Source: Halicephalobus mephisto (taxonomy: Eukaryota; Nematoda; Chromadorea; Rhabditida; Panagrolaimidae). From it: DNA of 64,000 nt. The notes beneath the pieces are model-generated. The model worked only from the letters and a program-made list of their open reading frames with translations, ran no database searches and had not been told where the DNA came from. Positions 1 to 12,023 of this stretch are shown here, one piece after another. The number at the start of each line of letters is the position of its first letter. The first letter of the stretch is position 1. The DNA lies in assembly GCA_009193035.1 (NCBI GenBank), contig SWDT01000001.1, positions 930,001-994,000 of the forward strand, in the 5' to 3' direction. The position numbers and the translations under genes are program-made.

Positions 1-321
1 ATTTCAATAACGAATCTTGATGAAGGTAATAATCTTAAAAAACCCACAAAATTGAGGATTAGACGTGATAGATGGAGTAGTTGGATTGACGGAATTCCAC
101 GGGGACAATTGAGGACTGAAATTGGCTGAATTAAATTCATTATTTATTTTTAAAAATCAAACTCACTTGAGATTCGTATTTCCTTGTTGATATCCAGGGA
201 ACCTCGCCAGAAGGCCACTCATATAAGGAGGAACCCCCTCTGTTCGGCTCCACGGAACTCCCCCAGAAGCCACCGATACAGAAGGGAAACTAAATGACGA
301 CGAAGTCTCTGGAGCAGTCAT
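1..321 (-). CDS. Unknown protein, 5' exons only (cut by window edge)
   Basis: I do not recognise this protein. An ATG at 321 opens an exon (321-167) of 51 codons that ends in a good donor (CTCAA|GTGAGT). A second exon starts at 115 after TTTCAG, keeps the phase, and may end at a donor (GTGGGT) at 47. The visible N-terminus is rich in Ser, Pro and Gly and has no signal peptide or membrane segment; such a composition is common at the N-terminus of transcription factors, but that is only a guess. The rest of the gene lies outside the window. It is the most downstream of four minus-strand genes in a row. Confidence 0.45.
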
Positions 322-996
322 CCTCAATAATTAAGAACTAAAACAAAATAAATAATAGAAATAATAAAATAAGAACTTTGATTTTCGTTGTTCCACCACT
401 TGGGGTCACTCGCGAGCTCCGTTCAAGTCTGAAACACAGTAGGTCAAGTTCTTTTTTTCGTTTTTTTTACTTTTTTAACTGGTCTGTCGACTCGCGTTGG
501 CTTTGCCCGCCAATTTAATTTTCTATAATGACATCAAAGCTTGTTTCAACTCCTTATCCTCAAATATTCCTGTTTTTTATATCAATTTTCGTCCTAGTCC
601 ATGTCTAGTGAGTTCCCCTTCATTCGATCTTTATTATTTACTAAATCTCGAAGAAGTTGATTGTAATTTGGAATTTTTTATTAGAAAGTTGTAATTTTTA
701 ATTTTTGTTTTACTTTATCCGTGATATATGAAGGTTGTCGATCAACTACAGTTCATGGAGAATAGACGCTTATGGCCAAGTTAGTAGTTGATATATCGAT
801 GACTTCAATCCATCGACGAAATTTGTTAACTTTTATATAATCATTTCTGTCCTTATAAGAAATCAGAAACGATTCTCCAAGCAATAACGATCCTGAAATT
901 ACTACAACCTCGGGAAAAGTAAAGATATGCAATTTATGACATAATTCTTAGAAATTCAAAAATTGAAAAAGCTGATATAACAAATACAAGTGGCGT

Positions 997-1263
997 TTAC
1001 AAAAGCATGCATTGAAAGTTGTTTTTGGGACGATAAGGGTTCATTTTGTCGCTTGCAAAACCATTGATCAAGTAATCATCCTTCTGGTATTCTTGAACGT
1101 ACCTGAAAACTAATAATTATCAAAATTGCTCCAAAAATTAAAATTACTTGATCAAATCGCTGGCACAAGCACTGACATAAGTGCGATTGATGTTTTTCTC
1201 GCGTCTGAGTTGTTCGACGACTTTGCGAGCTTGTTGAACACTGTGAATATCACGACCACTCAT
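997..1263 (-). CDS. Heterotrimeric G-protein gamma subunit
   Basis: Two exons (1263-1148 and 1102-997) encode 73 aa. Length and layout are those of a G-gamma (GGL) subunit: an amphipathic helix starting near residue 12 (ARKVVEQLRREKNINR), a second helix with SACASDLIKYVQ, a near-C-terminal NPYRPKNNF in the place of the family NPF/NPW segment, and a C-terminal CMLL CaaX box that predicts geranylgeranylation. The product would pair with G-beta at the plasma membrane and carry signals from seven-transmembrane receptors. The intron has a clean GTAATT...TTTTCAG pair. An acceptor (CTATTTAG) lies 9 bp before the ATG, suggesting trans-splicing or a 5' UTR intron. The gene starts 330 bp after the ufbp-1 stop on the same strand. 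Which nematode gamma paralogue it matches cannot be decided here. Confidence 0.88.
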
Positions 1264-1592
1264 GATTAAAACCTAAATAGATATATTTTTAAATTTTAAT
1301 AAAAATCAAAACGCGATGCATTGTGAGGAAAGGACCTAGAACACACTCGCGAGTCTAGTCAGGGAACACACAGACGTTCAATGTATTTCCCTGGAACAGC
1401 CGGACAAGTCCGAAATCTAAGCGACGAAACAGCTCTATAGCGAAAAATATCATTCAAAAAATTCCCAAAATTCCACCGACAATCTCCCGAAAACCAAAAT
1501 AACTATTGGCTAAAATACCAAACAAAATAAAATAATTAAATTTAAAAAATTTTTTATAATTTTTGCAAATAAATAAAATTATCCAATTGACC

Positions 1593-2485
1593 CTAGTTGT
1601 CCGTTCTTGATTCAAACGAAATAAGTTGATTACTGTAATCCGCAAGGTCCTGAAGACTGATCCTTCCGCGTTGATTGATGAACTTGGCCACAGCAGCCAT
1701 TTCCTCCTCAGACACGTAGATGAACTTCCCACGGTCATCAAACACACCCGTAAGGACTTCATTATCTAAGAAAAATTTAATTTTCTCAATAGCCGATTCC
1801 ACATCAAGCTGGAAACGAGGAGCAAGTTCGTCGAGATAAACAACTTTACTTTTTTTAATGAAATCGACAAAGTTCTTCAGCATGTTCTCTTTCTCCTCCT
1901 CTGATTTCGCGTCTTGTCCTTCTCCTTCGACGACAAAGGATTCTTTTAGCTGAAATGAGGAGTTAAGGACTATCAAAGGAGACAACTACTCACCCTCAGG
2001 TACTCTTCTAGTTCTTTTCGTTCTCGTTCTGCTCTTTTGATTTTTTCTTCTTCTTGACGCCGTTTTTCCTCCATTTCTTCTTTTTCCCGTTCTTCTTGAC
2101 GTTTTCTGTCTTCTTCAGCTTCACGTTGTTTCTTTTCCTCTCTGGCCCTCATTTCGGCTTCTCGGGCAAGTCGAGCCTCGTGTTTCGCCTGCAACTTGGC
2201 TGCCTTCTTTTTGCCAATTTTCTTCTTGAATTCACGTTCCTCTCCTGATTCACTTTCGTTCACAGATTCCTCACTGTCATCGTAATCCCGAGTTGCAGGA
2301 CGATAGTCTCCTTCGCCTCTCATCATCCTCTCAGCTTCAGCTCGAACGGCAGCTTGACGTTCGTCATAATAAAGTTTCGCAATAAATCCACCGATAATGC
2401 TGAAGATTGTAAATAAAAATCCAACCGAAATGTACAGCAAATTGTTATTATTCGCAACCGGAACAGCTCCGTCACCACCACTCAT
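1593..2485 (-). CDS. ufbp-1: DDRGK domain protein (UFM1-binding, DDRGK1/UFBP1)
   Basis: Two exons (2485-1994, 1949-1593) give 282 aa, close to DDRGK1 of other animals. In order: a short lumenal N-terminus, one membrane anchor near residues 16-35, an acidic stretch, a long charged Glu/Arg/Lys coiled coil (about 90-165), and a C-terminal winged-helix/PCI-like domain holding the name-giving motif DDRGKFIYVS. In the family this ER-anchored protein works with UFL1 as adaptor of the UFM1 ligase in ER and ribosome quality control. The ATG follows TTTCAG directly with no spacer, a strong trans-splice signature, and lies only 111 bp after the syntaxin-16 stop, so the two probably form an operon. An in-frame ATG 18 bp further upstream would fall inside the acceptor and is not used in this model. 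Confidence 0.93.
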
Positions 2486-2596
2486 CTGAAAGTCAAGAAT
2501 CAAGGTACAAAATCACGGAAAAAGTATCGAGCAATCTCCAATGCATGGAAAAACAAAACAAATATCGCCATATCTTCATTAAACGTCCCCAAAAAG

Positions 2597-3632
2597 TCAG
2601 AGTTTCGTGGCTATGAGGAGCAAAAGCAAGAAAGCGGCTATACCAGCCAGGATAACTATGAAATGCATTTTTCGGTTTCGCTGATATCGTTCGGCCTTCT
2701 GAATATTCTGATATGCCGATTTTATTTGAATCACGGACTGCTCTATGTTGTAATCAATTCTGTCAAGAATGGTGCCTTGATCAGCAACCAATGAAGCGAG
2801 ATCTTTGAACAACGTGTTTAATTCAAGTATAGATTTGCTAATTTTTACAACCTGAAGAAATCCATATATGGAATTTAAAAATAAAAATTTACCTCTTTTT
2901 CCCTATCCCTAACCATGCTTTCGTTTTCCACAATCGTCTGGAGTTGATCGATTGTGAGTTCTTCGGTAGAATTCCTAACCGGCACGTCGTTGAATATGTC
3001 GAAAGCTCCGGTGCTCTGTTCTGTAGCGAGAAGAAATGAATCTACATTTTTTTTTCTGGCATCAATTTGTCGGACATAATGAGATTGACTAGAACGGAAA
3101 TCATTCAATAAATCATTCAAAGTAAACAGGAACGAGGAGGTTACATTCTCCCTCAAGGCATCGATGCTTCTCCGGTGAGAAGAGTCGGTGTCTTGGAGTA
3201 GTCTTATGAGCCTCCTGACATGAGTGAAAATCGAAGTCAATTCTTCCGTGAGATCTTTAATTTTCTCCTGTTCCTTGGATGAAGCTTCATCAGAGAAATC
3301 CGGACGTTTTAAATGTTTTTGCTGAAGTTCTTTCAGCATTTTTTCTCTTGATTGAAGACGATCGAGTTCGTAAGAAACCTCGTCCACGATGCTCACCCAT
3401 GACGGAGGTGTGTTCGAGCCCGCGACGGCTTTGTCCCCATCCAATGCAATTAACGTAAAACTTTCATCTAAAAATCGATATATAAATAAAAAACCAATGA
3501 AATTTAACCTGCAGGATCGTTGAAGCCTTCATTGAGATAACTTCGATTTTGATGTCGATTATTTCGAAAGTATATAAATACTTCTGTGACATTTCGGAGG
3601 GCACTGGGAGGTTGTGTACTCAAAGTACCCAT
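2597..3632 (-). CDS. syx-16: Syntaxin 16 (Qa-SNARE)
   Basis: Three exons (3632-3509, 3467-2893, 2851-2597) encode 317 aa. The N-terminus has the syntaxin-16 type block (VFIYFRNNRHQNRS) followed by PPSWVSIVDEV, then helices of the regulatory Habc region. The Qa-SNARE motif near residues 220-285 contains VADQGTILDRIDYNIEQS, where Q is the ionic zero-layer residue region, and a C-terminal membrane anchor of about 20 hydrophobic residues ends the protein. In the family this SNARE acts in endosome-to-trans-Golgi traffic. Both introns keep phase with GT-AG borders. The gene is first in a run of minus-strand genes, with ufbp-1 starting 111 bp after its stop, which fits a nematode operon. Confidence 0.93.
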
Positions 3633-4987
3633 TGTGGAGGAATATCAAATTTAAATAAATACAGAATAAATTAGAAAAGAGCTGCCATGGAACACTTCAT
3701 CGGATGACGGGGCAATTCGGAGGAGAATTTTTCTTTTCGAGAGCCATGCGCGCCATAGTCGAGAAGCAAATCCTTATACACGAAATCCTTTTAAAAAATT
3801 GAAGATTTAAAGTCAAGATCGAATGCATTTTTGTTATTGTTTGAGAAAAGCAATCAGAAAGAACGATCTTTTTTCACTGAAAATCGTTATTGCGCAACCA
3901 GAAATGCCAGACAAATCGCGTCAAGTGCCAGTCCGAGGGTTGCAATTTTTCAATTTCTGTTTTCACATTCATGTATTTTCGATTGAATTTTTATTTTACA
4001 AAATCCCACCAATATCTTACAATTTGACAAAATACGTGATTTTCTATGTAAAATTGATAAACTAAGGCAATAATAACCCATCAATTGGCTCGCGTCAGTC
4101 TGGAAAGAATGTCGATGGTTGTTCCGGAGTGGCAGTTGTTGTCTTACGAGACAGTCCTATTGTTCCGGGATATTTAATCCGATTATTGGATTTCCTAATT
4201 TTTGAATTAACCGCGTGACCGTTTTCCGCGAGATATGATTGATATTGGCCCCTTTTGTTTCTGACTGGTTGTGTTTATACCGGTTAATCGACGCGACGGA
4301 AGGGCATTTTTCCACTTTTATATAAAAACGTTCTTTAAAAATTTAGTATTTTCTATCAACATCTACGGGAGTTTGTGACGAGAATTATCGGGTCAGTTTT
4401 GCCCGTGTTCCCTTTGTCCATGTCAAGGACATGTCGGCATTGCCGGGAAGGAACGTCTTGAGAAAAGACACATGCGACTTTTCGGTCATCCTCGGAGGAG
4501 GCCGACCACCTCTTGATTGCTCCGGACTGCGTCATTGTTTCCTGGAAGCAGTTCCTTTCGGTTGCGCATCCTTACTCTGATCGACGGGATTTCTGTTCAA
4601 TACAATCGAAATCTTGTCCGAATTTCCTTCATTTTTTACGATCGTAACAGAAAATAAAAAACGTCGAAAATACAGTTTGGATTTGTCGGATATTTCCTGA
4701 GATTTAGGCAACGGCAAAAAGTAGTTTTGGGTCTATTCCATAACTAGGATTTTGTGTAAACCAGATTTGGCCGGTCCTTGGGGCAGTCGGGGGTCATCTA
4801 CGGCTCGGGAAGGACCTCGCTCGGTCGCCTTCGTCCTTGTTCTGTTTACATTTCTTATCGAGACTATTAGTTAAGAGCTTTTTCCTCAATTTCCCAAATT
4901 TCTAAGTCAGTATTTGTTGATTTAAATTTTTCCGGAATTACACAACAGTAATTTTTTAATTTTAATTTTCAGGGTTACCCGCGTTCA
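3633..4987. other. Divergent intergenic region between syx-16 and mig-22
   Basis: About 1.35 kb between two divergently transcribed genes. Short open frames are present (for example 4532-4717 on the minus strand), but none has a recognisable motif or convincing splice context. An acceptor (ATTTTCAG at about 4971) precedes the mig-22 ATG. I see no RNA gene. Confidence 0.5.
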
Positions 4988-7900
4988 ATGTTTTATGGAG
5001 CGCGGTCCTGTGCACCTTTGGGCGTGGGATTGGTCCTCGGATTGGTCTTCTGTATACTGGTGTCGAGAACTACGGTATTGCCTCTTCTTCAATCAAGTTT
5101 TCAAACATATTCAATATGTCGATTTCCTGTGAAAAGAAATATTAAGGAATTTGTGGACAATTCTGGATCGTGGAAGGTTCGGGTGCGGGAAACTCCGCTG
5201 TTACGGGTACCAGAAGAAGCTTCTGAAGATTTAAAAGTTGGTTATTTCTCATTTTAGTTAGATTTTTGTAAATTTAAATTAAATTTTCATAAATTTTTAT
5301 AAATTTTCATAAATTTTAGTTAAATTTTAATTAAATTTTTATAAATTTTAGTTAAATTTTCATAAATTTTTATAAATTTTAGTTAAATTTTAATTAAATT
5401 TTTATAAATTTTCATAAATTTTAGTTAAATTTTTATAAATTTTAATTAAATTAAATTTTATAGATTAAATTTTTATAAATTTTAATTTAAATTAAATTTG
5501 ATTTTTATAAACTTTGATTTAATTTAATCTTTTTAAAATTAATTAAATTTGATTTTTTAAATTAAATTAAATTTTTTCAGTTTGTTCGGTCGAGATTTGC
5601 AGCGACGGAATTAGGAATCCGTGAGAAGTTGATAGTTATTATTCTCGGCCAGTCTTCGTTGAGTGTGGCTTTGAACGCTTCTCTCGGCCACCACGTCCCC
5701 AGAATCCACCTTTTTGCCGAACAATCTCGGATCGACGTTTATATGAGTGCCTTAGCCGAAAATCTGACCCCATATCGACCAAATGGACAACACGCTCATG
5801 TCCATATTTTGAATTCTATTTTCAACAAGGTAAAAATGATTTTTTTAATTTTAAAGTACTTTTATATATATATTTTAAAGTAATTTTCACATATTTGAAA
5901 ATTAAGTTTTATATATTTTAAAGTTCTTTATGTTTTAAAATAATTTTTTAATATATTTTCAAATTTTTTATGTTTTAAAATTATTTTTTATATATTTTAA
6001 AATTTTTTGTTTTAAAATTATTTTTTTATATATTTTAAAGTTTTTTGTTTTAAAATTATTTTTATTTCAGTCAATGCACGAAAATTACGATTGGTTTCTG
6101 TTTTTACCGGATACGACTTATGTAAATCCTTTTAAATTGATTAATTTCATCAAGCATAAGAACTTTGGGAAACAAATAATCTATGGTATTTCTGATGGCA
6201 ATGACAAATGTTTGCTCAACGCGGGTATTTTGATGTCAAATCCGGTGGTCAGGTCACTCGTTCAGTAAGTGTTTTTTTTTACTATACGACATTTACTCCT
6301 TATAATTTCATAAAATTTATATTATTTCTTTTTTATATTTTTTTCAGTTGGATTATGTTCCAAAAGACCGATCAAATAATTTAAGAAATCCATATAAAAC
6401 AAAAATGGGCTTTGACAATTGCTTCTCACATTTCGTAATATTTCGTAATATTTATCATTTTTATATTTTTTGTAGTTAAATTAACTTGATATATCAATTA
6501 AGAAAAATTAACCTTAAAAAGAATCCTGAAATCAGCACGAGTTGCTGGGAGCACCGCCGCAGGGGAGCGTCTGTCGTACAGTCGTTTTTTTAATTTTTAT
6601 CAATTGTTTTTCCAGACAGCGACATGTCTGTTCTTCTATCGTTGCTTCATCAGACGAAAAAGCTTTCGAAACATGTATCTTAAGAGCGACTAATATTTCC
6701 TGTTCTAAAGATGACGGATATCGATGGTGGAATACGGAAGATAATTCAGATGGAACTTTGGCTCTTCATGACAGGATACAACTGTTTTCAGCTACAACTA
6801 GTTTTAACTTCTCGATGACGGTCTCGAAGTTGTTGTCAGATGCTGACGTCATCGCTCTTCACGACCATTTCATCGAAGTTGAACGGAGAAGACTGGCTTC
6901 TGAGGTGGATGATTTTGTCAAAGAACTTGATGAAGTTTCGAAATCTATTCCATTATCAGAAACCTGGCCCAAGGCCCTTCCTCAAGTGGCCAAACCCCCA
7001 AATCGGTACCAGATCACCTACTGGGAGTACTTTACGGAAACTGAGATCTTCAAAATCGAACCTCATCAGAATGTTTATCCCCTCGTCGACAACGACGCTT
7101 TGGATATTAAAGAAGTAATTGCAGCTGCAAAAAAACTGATTTCTTCGAAGAAACCGGGTCTAGAGTTTATCCGTCTCCGAAACGGATATAGGAGCTTCAA
7201 CGCTATGCGAGGAATGGAGTACATCCTAGATCTCGAGTTCAAAACCTCTTCTAATGAGATTGTTAACAAACGGATAAATCTCTGTCGACCAATTGAACTG
7301 ACTCAATTAGTTCCTCGGGTTGGTTTTTTTATTGTTAGGATAGGGACAGAAGTAATATAACAGTTTTTACTAGAATAATAAGACAAAGATACAATTAATG
7401 CATAAAATCTTAAAACGACAATCGAGAGTCTCGCTCATGTCCTACAGTATTCCGCGCTCCCTGATATTCAGGCTATTGCTTCAATGCTCTCTTAATTCAG
7501 TTTTTGTTCTAACGTCGACATAGTAAATTTCAACACAATACGACCGAGAGTCTCGCTCATGTCCTACAGTATTCCGCACTCCCTGATATTCAGGCTATCG
7601 CTTCAAGTACTCTCTTGTCAGTCTAGTTTCCATCTGAAAATTATGAAATTTAAGTAATGGACGAAATATTATGCTTTTGGCGAAATTTTTTGTTTAGAGT
7701 TCTTATATAAGATTATAGAATATTACACGAGGTTTTAGGATTTTCTAGAATTAATTAAATGCTTTGGAAACTTTTCAGAACCAGATAATTGTTGATTTTT
7801 AGGATTTTTGGTTTAACTGGGAAATTTGGGGAATTCACATTGAAGTATTTTCCTAGAGTTGTTTTATATTTTTTTATGACGATAGAATCTTCTGAAATTT

Positions 7901-8993
7901 CGTGGAGATTTTTAGGATTAACATCAGAAACCGAGAAATTTGAAAATCTCCAGGAAATTCTGATAATTTTTTGGAAGAATTCTATTTTTAATTATTTTTT
8001 CTTTCAGGTACCTTATGTCAAGGAAGACACCGACATAACTCTGGTGATTCCGGTGGGATCTCCGGAGGACGTTATCCCGACGAGGGCTCTTCTCGTCCGT
8101 CATCTTTACGTTTGTAAGTCCTCCATTTCTCAGATGGACACTCGTCGGATGAGACTAGTTATCGCGGTCAGAGAAGTCAGTGCTGTCAATGTCCGTCGAC
8201 TCAGCAACGACCTAGCTGTGCTGAAAGACAAATGCAAGTCGATGCAGATGGAAACATCGTTATTGCTTCTCAAACCTAACGTTGATTTGGCCGTTGAGAT
8301 GGCAGCGATGGATGAAGTGATAGATCATTACGGTCAGCAAACTGTTTATGTCTTATTGTCTCCATATGCCGATTACCAGAGAGAATTCTTCGATAGAGTC
8401 AGGATCAACTCCATCAGACATTTCCAAGTAAGAGTGATTATTATTGAATTTCTTAATTTTTAACTTTTTAGGTATATATGCCCATTCCATTTGCCGAATT
8501 TTCTCCTAAACTTACTTTTGCGGATAAGATTACTTCTGAAGGCAGCGTTGACAGCAATCTGAAGTCTTTCCACCAGAAGAAGCCCCTGGAGGAACGGATG
8601 CGAGAGCTGAACGAAAATGTTCCTCCTGCCGATTCCCTAAATCCCATCAAAGTCCACAAGGATTACGGTATTTTCGATTCTAACGACTTTTCTGTCGTTG
8701 CTATGTACGGAACGGATTACGTCAACATGAGATCCAGGATGTTCCTCAAAGTCCTTGATGGAGAATCAATCCTGGATTTCTCCCAAATGTTCCTTGGTCA
8801 ATCTGACATCCATATCCTACGTGCAATCGAGCCATCTCTCAAGATGAGATATCATCTTCGAAGTTGCCCGAATGTCCTTGCGAATACTGATTTTATCCGA
8901 TGTATGCGTTCTCAAAAACAAACAATCGGAAGCAAAGCTCAATTAGCTAATGTTGTTTTCAATGATCTCGAAGATTTGTCAGTATTCCAGTAA
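4988..8993 (+). CDS. mig-22: Chondroitin polymerising factor (CHPF/MIG-22)
   Basis: Six exons (4988-5236, 5581-5829, 6071-6264, 6616-7318, 8008-8427, 8472-8993) encode 778 aa, almost the length of vertebrate CHPF. It is a type II Golgi protein: a hydrophobic anchor lies at residues 12-30. The first glycosyltransferase-like domain carries LPDTTYV, where active chondroitin synthases have an intact DxD; vertebrate CHPF is degenerate at the same place. Later landmarks shared with CHPF are EYFTE, FNAMRGMEYILDLEF, VPYVKE and, near the end, the LRSCPN region. In the family the protein partners with chondroitin synthase (SQV-5) to build the chondroitin chain, needed for cytokinesis and gonad cell migration in worms. 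Intron 3 holds a decayed family B repeat with a false acceptor at 6349 that would lead to a stop; intron 4 holds a family A element starting 14 bp after the donor. Confidence 0.92.
6440..6590. repeat. Decayed family B MITE remnant in mig-22 intron 3
   Basis: The stretch with AACTTGATATATCAATTAAG, followed by CTGGGAGCACC and CTGTCGTACAG, matches the interior and one terminal arm of the family B elements at 12893 and 51793, with many substitutions and only one recognisable end. Confidence 0.55.
7333..7640 (+). repeat. Family A MITE-like element (two units) in mig-22 intron 4
   Basis: It begins TGTTAGGATAGGGACAG and contains two copies of a ~110-bp unit with the core GTCCTACAGTATTCCG...CCCTGATATTCAGGCTAT. 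The first unit ends in TTTTTGTTCTAACG, nearly the reverse complement of the start. Three more copies lie at 15295, 25894 and 57118 (inverted). Confidence 0.7.
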
Positions 8994-9313
8994 GTGTTCC
9001 AAAAGCGTTTATATCCATTTGCTTTCAATTTTGATCAATAACGGGTACACTGATTGAAGTTTTTGTTGAAAAATTTTATTTATCAATTGAAAAGTATCCA
9101 GAGATCTGCTCATGTGTGATACGAGTCCCGTTTGACTTTCCTAAATCCTAAATCTTGCCATTTCAAGATTAATCTTAGAATAAAGCATATTTCAACAATT
9201 ATTTATTATACATTTCGAACAATTCCAACAATGTCGTTGAGGATTATTGCGATATCGTAAACGCAGAACCGGCTTTTATACAGACCCGATATTACTAACA
9301 ATAAACTTTGTAA
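8994..9313. other. Convergent 3' region between mig-22 and the nuclear receptor
   Basis: About 320 bp of AT-rich sequence between two convergent genes. It should hold both 3' untranslated regions; no other feature is visible. Confidence 0.5.
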
Positions 9314-12023
9314 TTACATTTTTTCGGAAGTATCTGATTTGAAAGGAATAACACCGTTGGAATGCGATAACCCATCTGGAATGGGGTTGTTCTGTTGGGG
9401 ACTCTGTGAGAACCCAAGTAATTCCTTTAATTCTTTACCTGGATCAGAAGATCCAGGGGTAATGAGGCCGCAGATTTCGTCAAACAACCTATCTCGGGGG
9501 ATAATGTCAAAGATCTTCATCATTTGCATATTTTCTCGAGTCTTGTGAGCATGCACCTTAATACTCGAGATGATCATAATCACATGAGCTATTCTGATTT
9601 CTGGATCGTTCTCCATTCCAGAATAATAATTCATCATGTCTTTCAATAACTGATCTCTGACAACTTTCAGTCGTTGTTGAGTTTCTTGCAGGAGATGAGG
9701 AATAGCTAAATTATTCATTAATTCGATTTTTGAATAGAATTCTCACCTGGATCAAAAAGCATCAGCCCGATCAGACAAATCATTTCTACCTTCGTCAGGT
9801 TTATTGCAGACATTGTATTTCCAACAGTTTCCATCGCATGAGTAAATGAAGGTTGAAAAAGTCTAAAAATTATTAAAATCAATAATGACTGTGGATTTCA
9901 AAAAAACATGAATTTTTACAAAATTGTTTCGATGGGGATTTCTAGAAAATTTTAGAAACAAATCTTAAAATTTCGGTTTTGTTTCACCTATTTCATAATT
10001 TATACACTTTTGGGTTTGGATTAGGGAAAATAATTTAGGATTTGTTATTAAAAATTCATCCAATTAGCCAGGTTTGTCATTTCACTCAGAATTGTCAATT
10101 CATAAGTGCGAGAGTTCATTCGCAAGAAACAAAGTTCCGGAAATTAACAAATTTTAGTTATCTTTGAGAATTCAATATTATTCAATTATTAAATTTAAAG
10201 AGAAATACATTACAATAAAATATCACAGCATGTGGGAGGTCTTCAATAAAAAAACCACGCTGAACTTTACTGGAATGGATGATTTGAACTCCGACGGTCA
10301 TGGCCACGTGATACTAGTAATTGAAAATAAAACTTACTTTACAGCTGATTTTTTGTCCAAATTTAATTCCTTCATAATGGCTTTATTGCTATCAAAATAA
10401 TGATCAGTTCTGGTCAAGTCAATGTATGTCCGATTCGGCATCACCCAATATCGATTCTTCTCTCCCCCGAATTTCCATGTCAAATACGGTTCCTCCACCG
10501 CTTGGAAATGCAGGAGAAAATGCGTTAATATTTTCGTCTGCAAAAGATAGTTATCAAAGATCAGTAGATATAAAACTTACCTTCTCGTCACTACTGAGAG
10601 TCGTTAAAAACCTATTTTTCCCTATGAATTCAACGCATAATCGTGGTTCGACTCGGTATAGTTGGAACATACAGTCTCCAAAGTTGTCAAGCTCACGTGG
10701 TTCCTGAAACAAAAATTAATTTTTATGATTTACGGGAGTTAAATTCAGAAATAAAACACTAAATGAGGAACTTACCAATTCTCCAGAATCGAACAGAGAA
10801 CTGACTGAAGTATTGCAGTAAAAAACTTTTCTCCTTTGATTCAGAATGTCATAACGGTCGTTTAACTCTTCTAATACTGTAGGTTGAGCAGCCCTGGGGG
10901 ACTTGGGAGTCAAGGGGCTCTGTAATTGCTGTTCTAGACCACTTGATTGGTAGCTCGATTCTGAAACGGCTGTAATTAATGGTTGGGTGGTTAATCCTTT
11001 CCCTCACCGCCGGTTGGAGTCGAGCATTCCCGTTTCACCGTTGTCGAGTACTTTCCAATGGCGTCCCGTCTATGTTGGACAGCTAAAAGGATTATTTAGA
11101 AACGGCAAATAAAATATTCAAAATTAGGAATAAATATCCCACCTGATCTATCCATTCCTACTTCGATACATTTTCTAAAACGACAAGATCGACATTTTTG
11201 GCCTGTAGGGGATTCTGAAGAAATTATTATTTAAAAAAAAACAATCAACTCTAACCAAAGTTAAAAGGGCAGTTTCCGTCTTTGGGACAAAGATAATTCT
11301 TATTCAAGACTACAGTTCTTCGGAAAAACGCCTAAAATTATTTTTTATTTTTTTTAAACAAAAAAAACTCACAGAACAAGCAGCACAGGCCTCAACCCCA
11401 AAGTGGATCCCGGTCGAATCCGCTCCACAGATGGAACACTTAGGAACACTGGGCAGCTGCAGTACTCCTTGATCGGAGGAGTTACTTGCAGATTCTGAAG
11501 CTTGAGGTCGAGGAACCACTTGTTGACCAGTTGTAGATGGATTTGGTTGAATCTGTTGTGAAGGCATTATAAAATTAGCAGTTGAATCACTTGTAGAAGG
11601 CAGATTAAACAGCATCAGATTCACTGGCAAGTTGAATTGTTGTTTCATCTGGCTTATCTGGATTGGAGAAGCGGCTGTTTGTGCAGTAATGAACTGTTGT
11701 TGAAATGAATTACCAACTTGGCCGTTAGCCATTAACGGAGAATTATCTGGTTGGTTGAGTAGATTAGCGGAAGAGCATGAAGGAGTTGATAAGGATGAGA
11801 TCGAAGAAGGTCCAGAATTGAGGGTGGATACAGAATTAGGCTGAGGATTCGAAGGGGATCTTGTAGTAGAAATCGCTGCAGAAGTGAAGATATTCCGGCC
11901 GTTATCCTGCTGAGATAAAAGGGCAGTTACCATAGAATTATAGCACTGTTGTTGTTCTGCAACCCGAGCCGCGAATACATCAGCTGGTGATTGTGCACTT
12001 GGCACCACTGTCGGAGCATTCAT
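9314..12023 (-). CDS. Nuclear hormone receptor with long N-terminal region
   Basis: Nine exons (12023-11373, 11331-11256, 11214-11143, 11082-11008, 10969-10776, 10703-10581, 10537-10338, 9862-9747, 9705-9314) give 632 aa. Residues 1-195 are a Ser/Gln/Asn/Pro-rich region. The C4 zinc-finger DNA-binding domain starts at CSICG (about 196): first finger CSICGADSTGIHFGVEACAAC followed by SAFFRR, then CPKDGNCPF and CRSCRFRKC, so all eight zinc cysteines are present. The P-box has the nematode form C-AAC-SAFFRR. A ligand-binding domain fills roughly residues 380-632, with LTKVEMICLIGLMLFDP as the signature helix and a soluble C-terminal tail. It should bind DNA in the nucleus; ligand and target are unknown. 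It looks like the expanded nematode (HNF4-derived) group. All phases close without internal stops. Confidence 0.9.

Noticed and set aside
6350..6385. Possible extra mig-22 exon after TTTTTTTCAG
   Set aside because: In phase it reaches a stop after 12 codons; skipping to 6616 restores a full match to CHPF.
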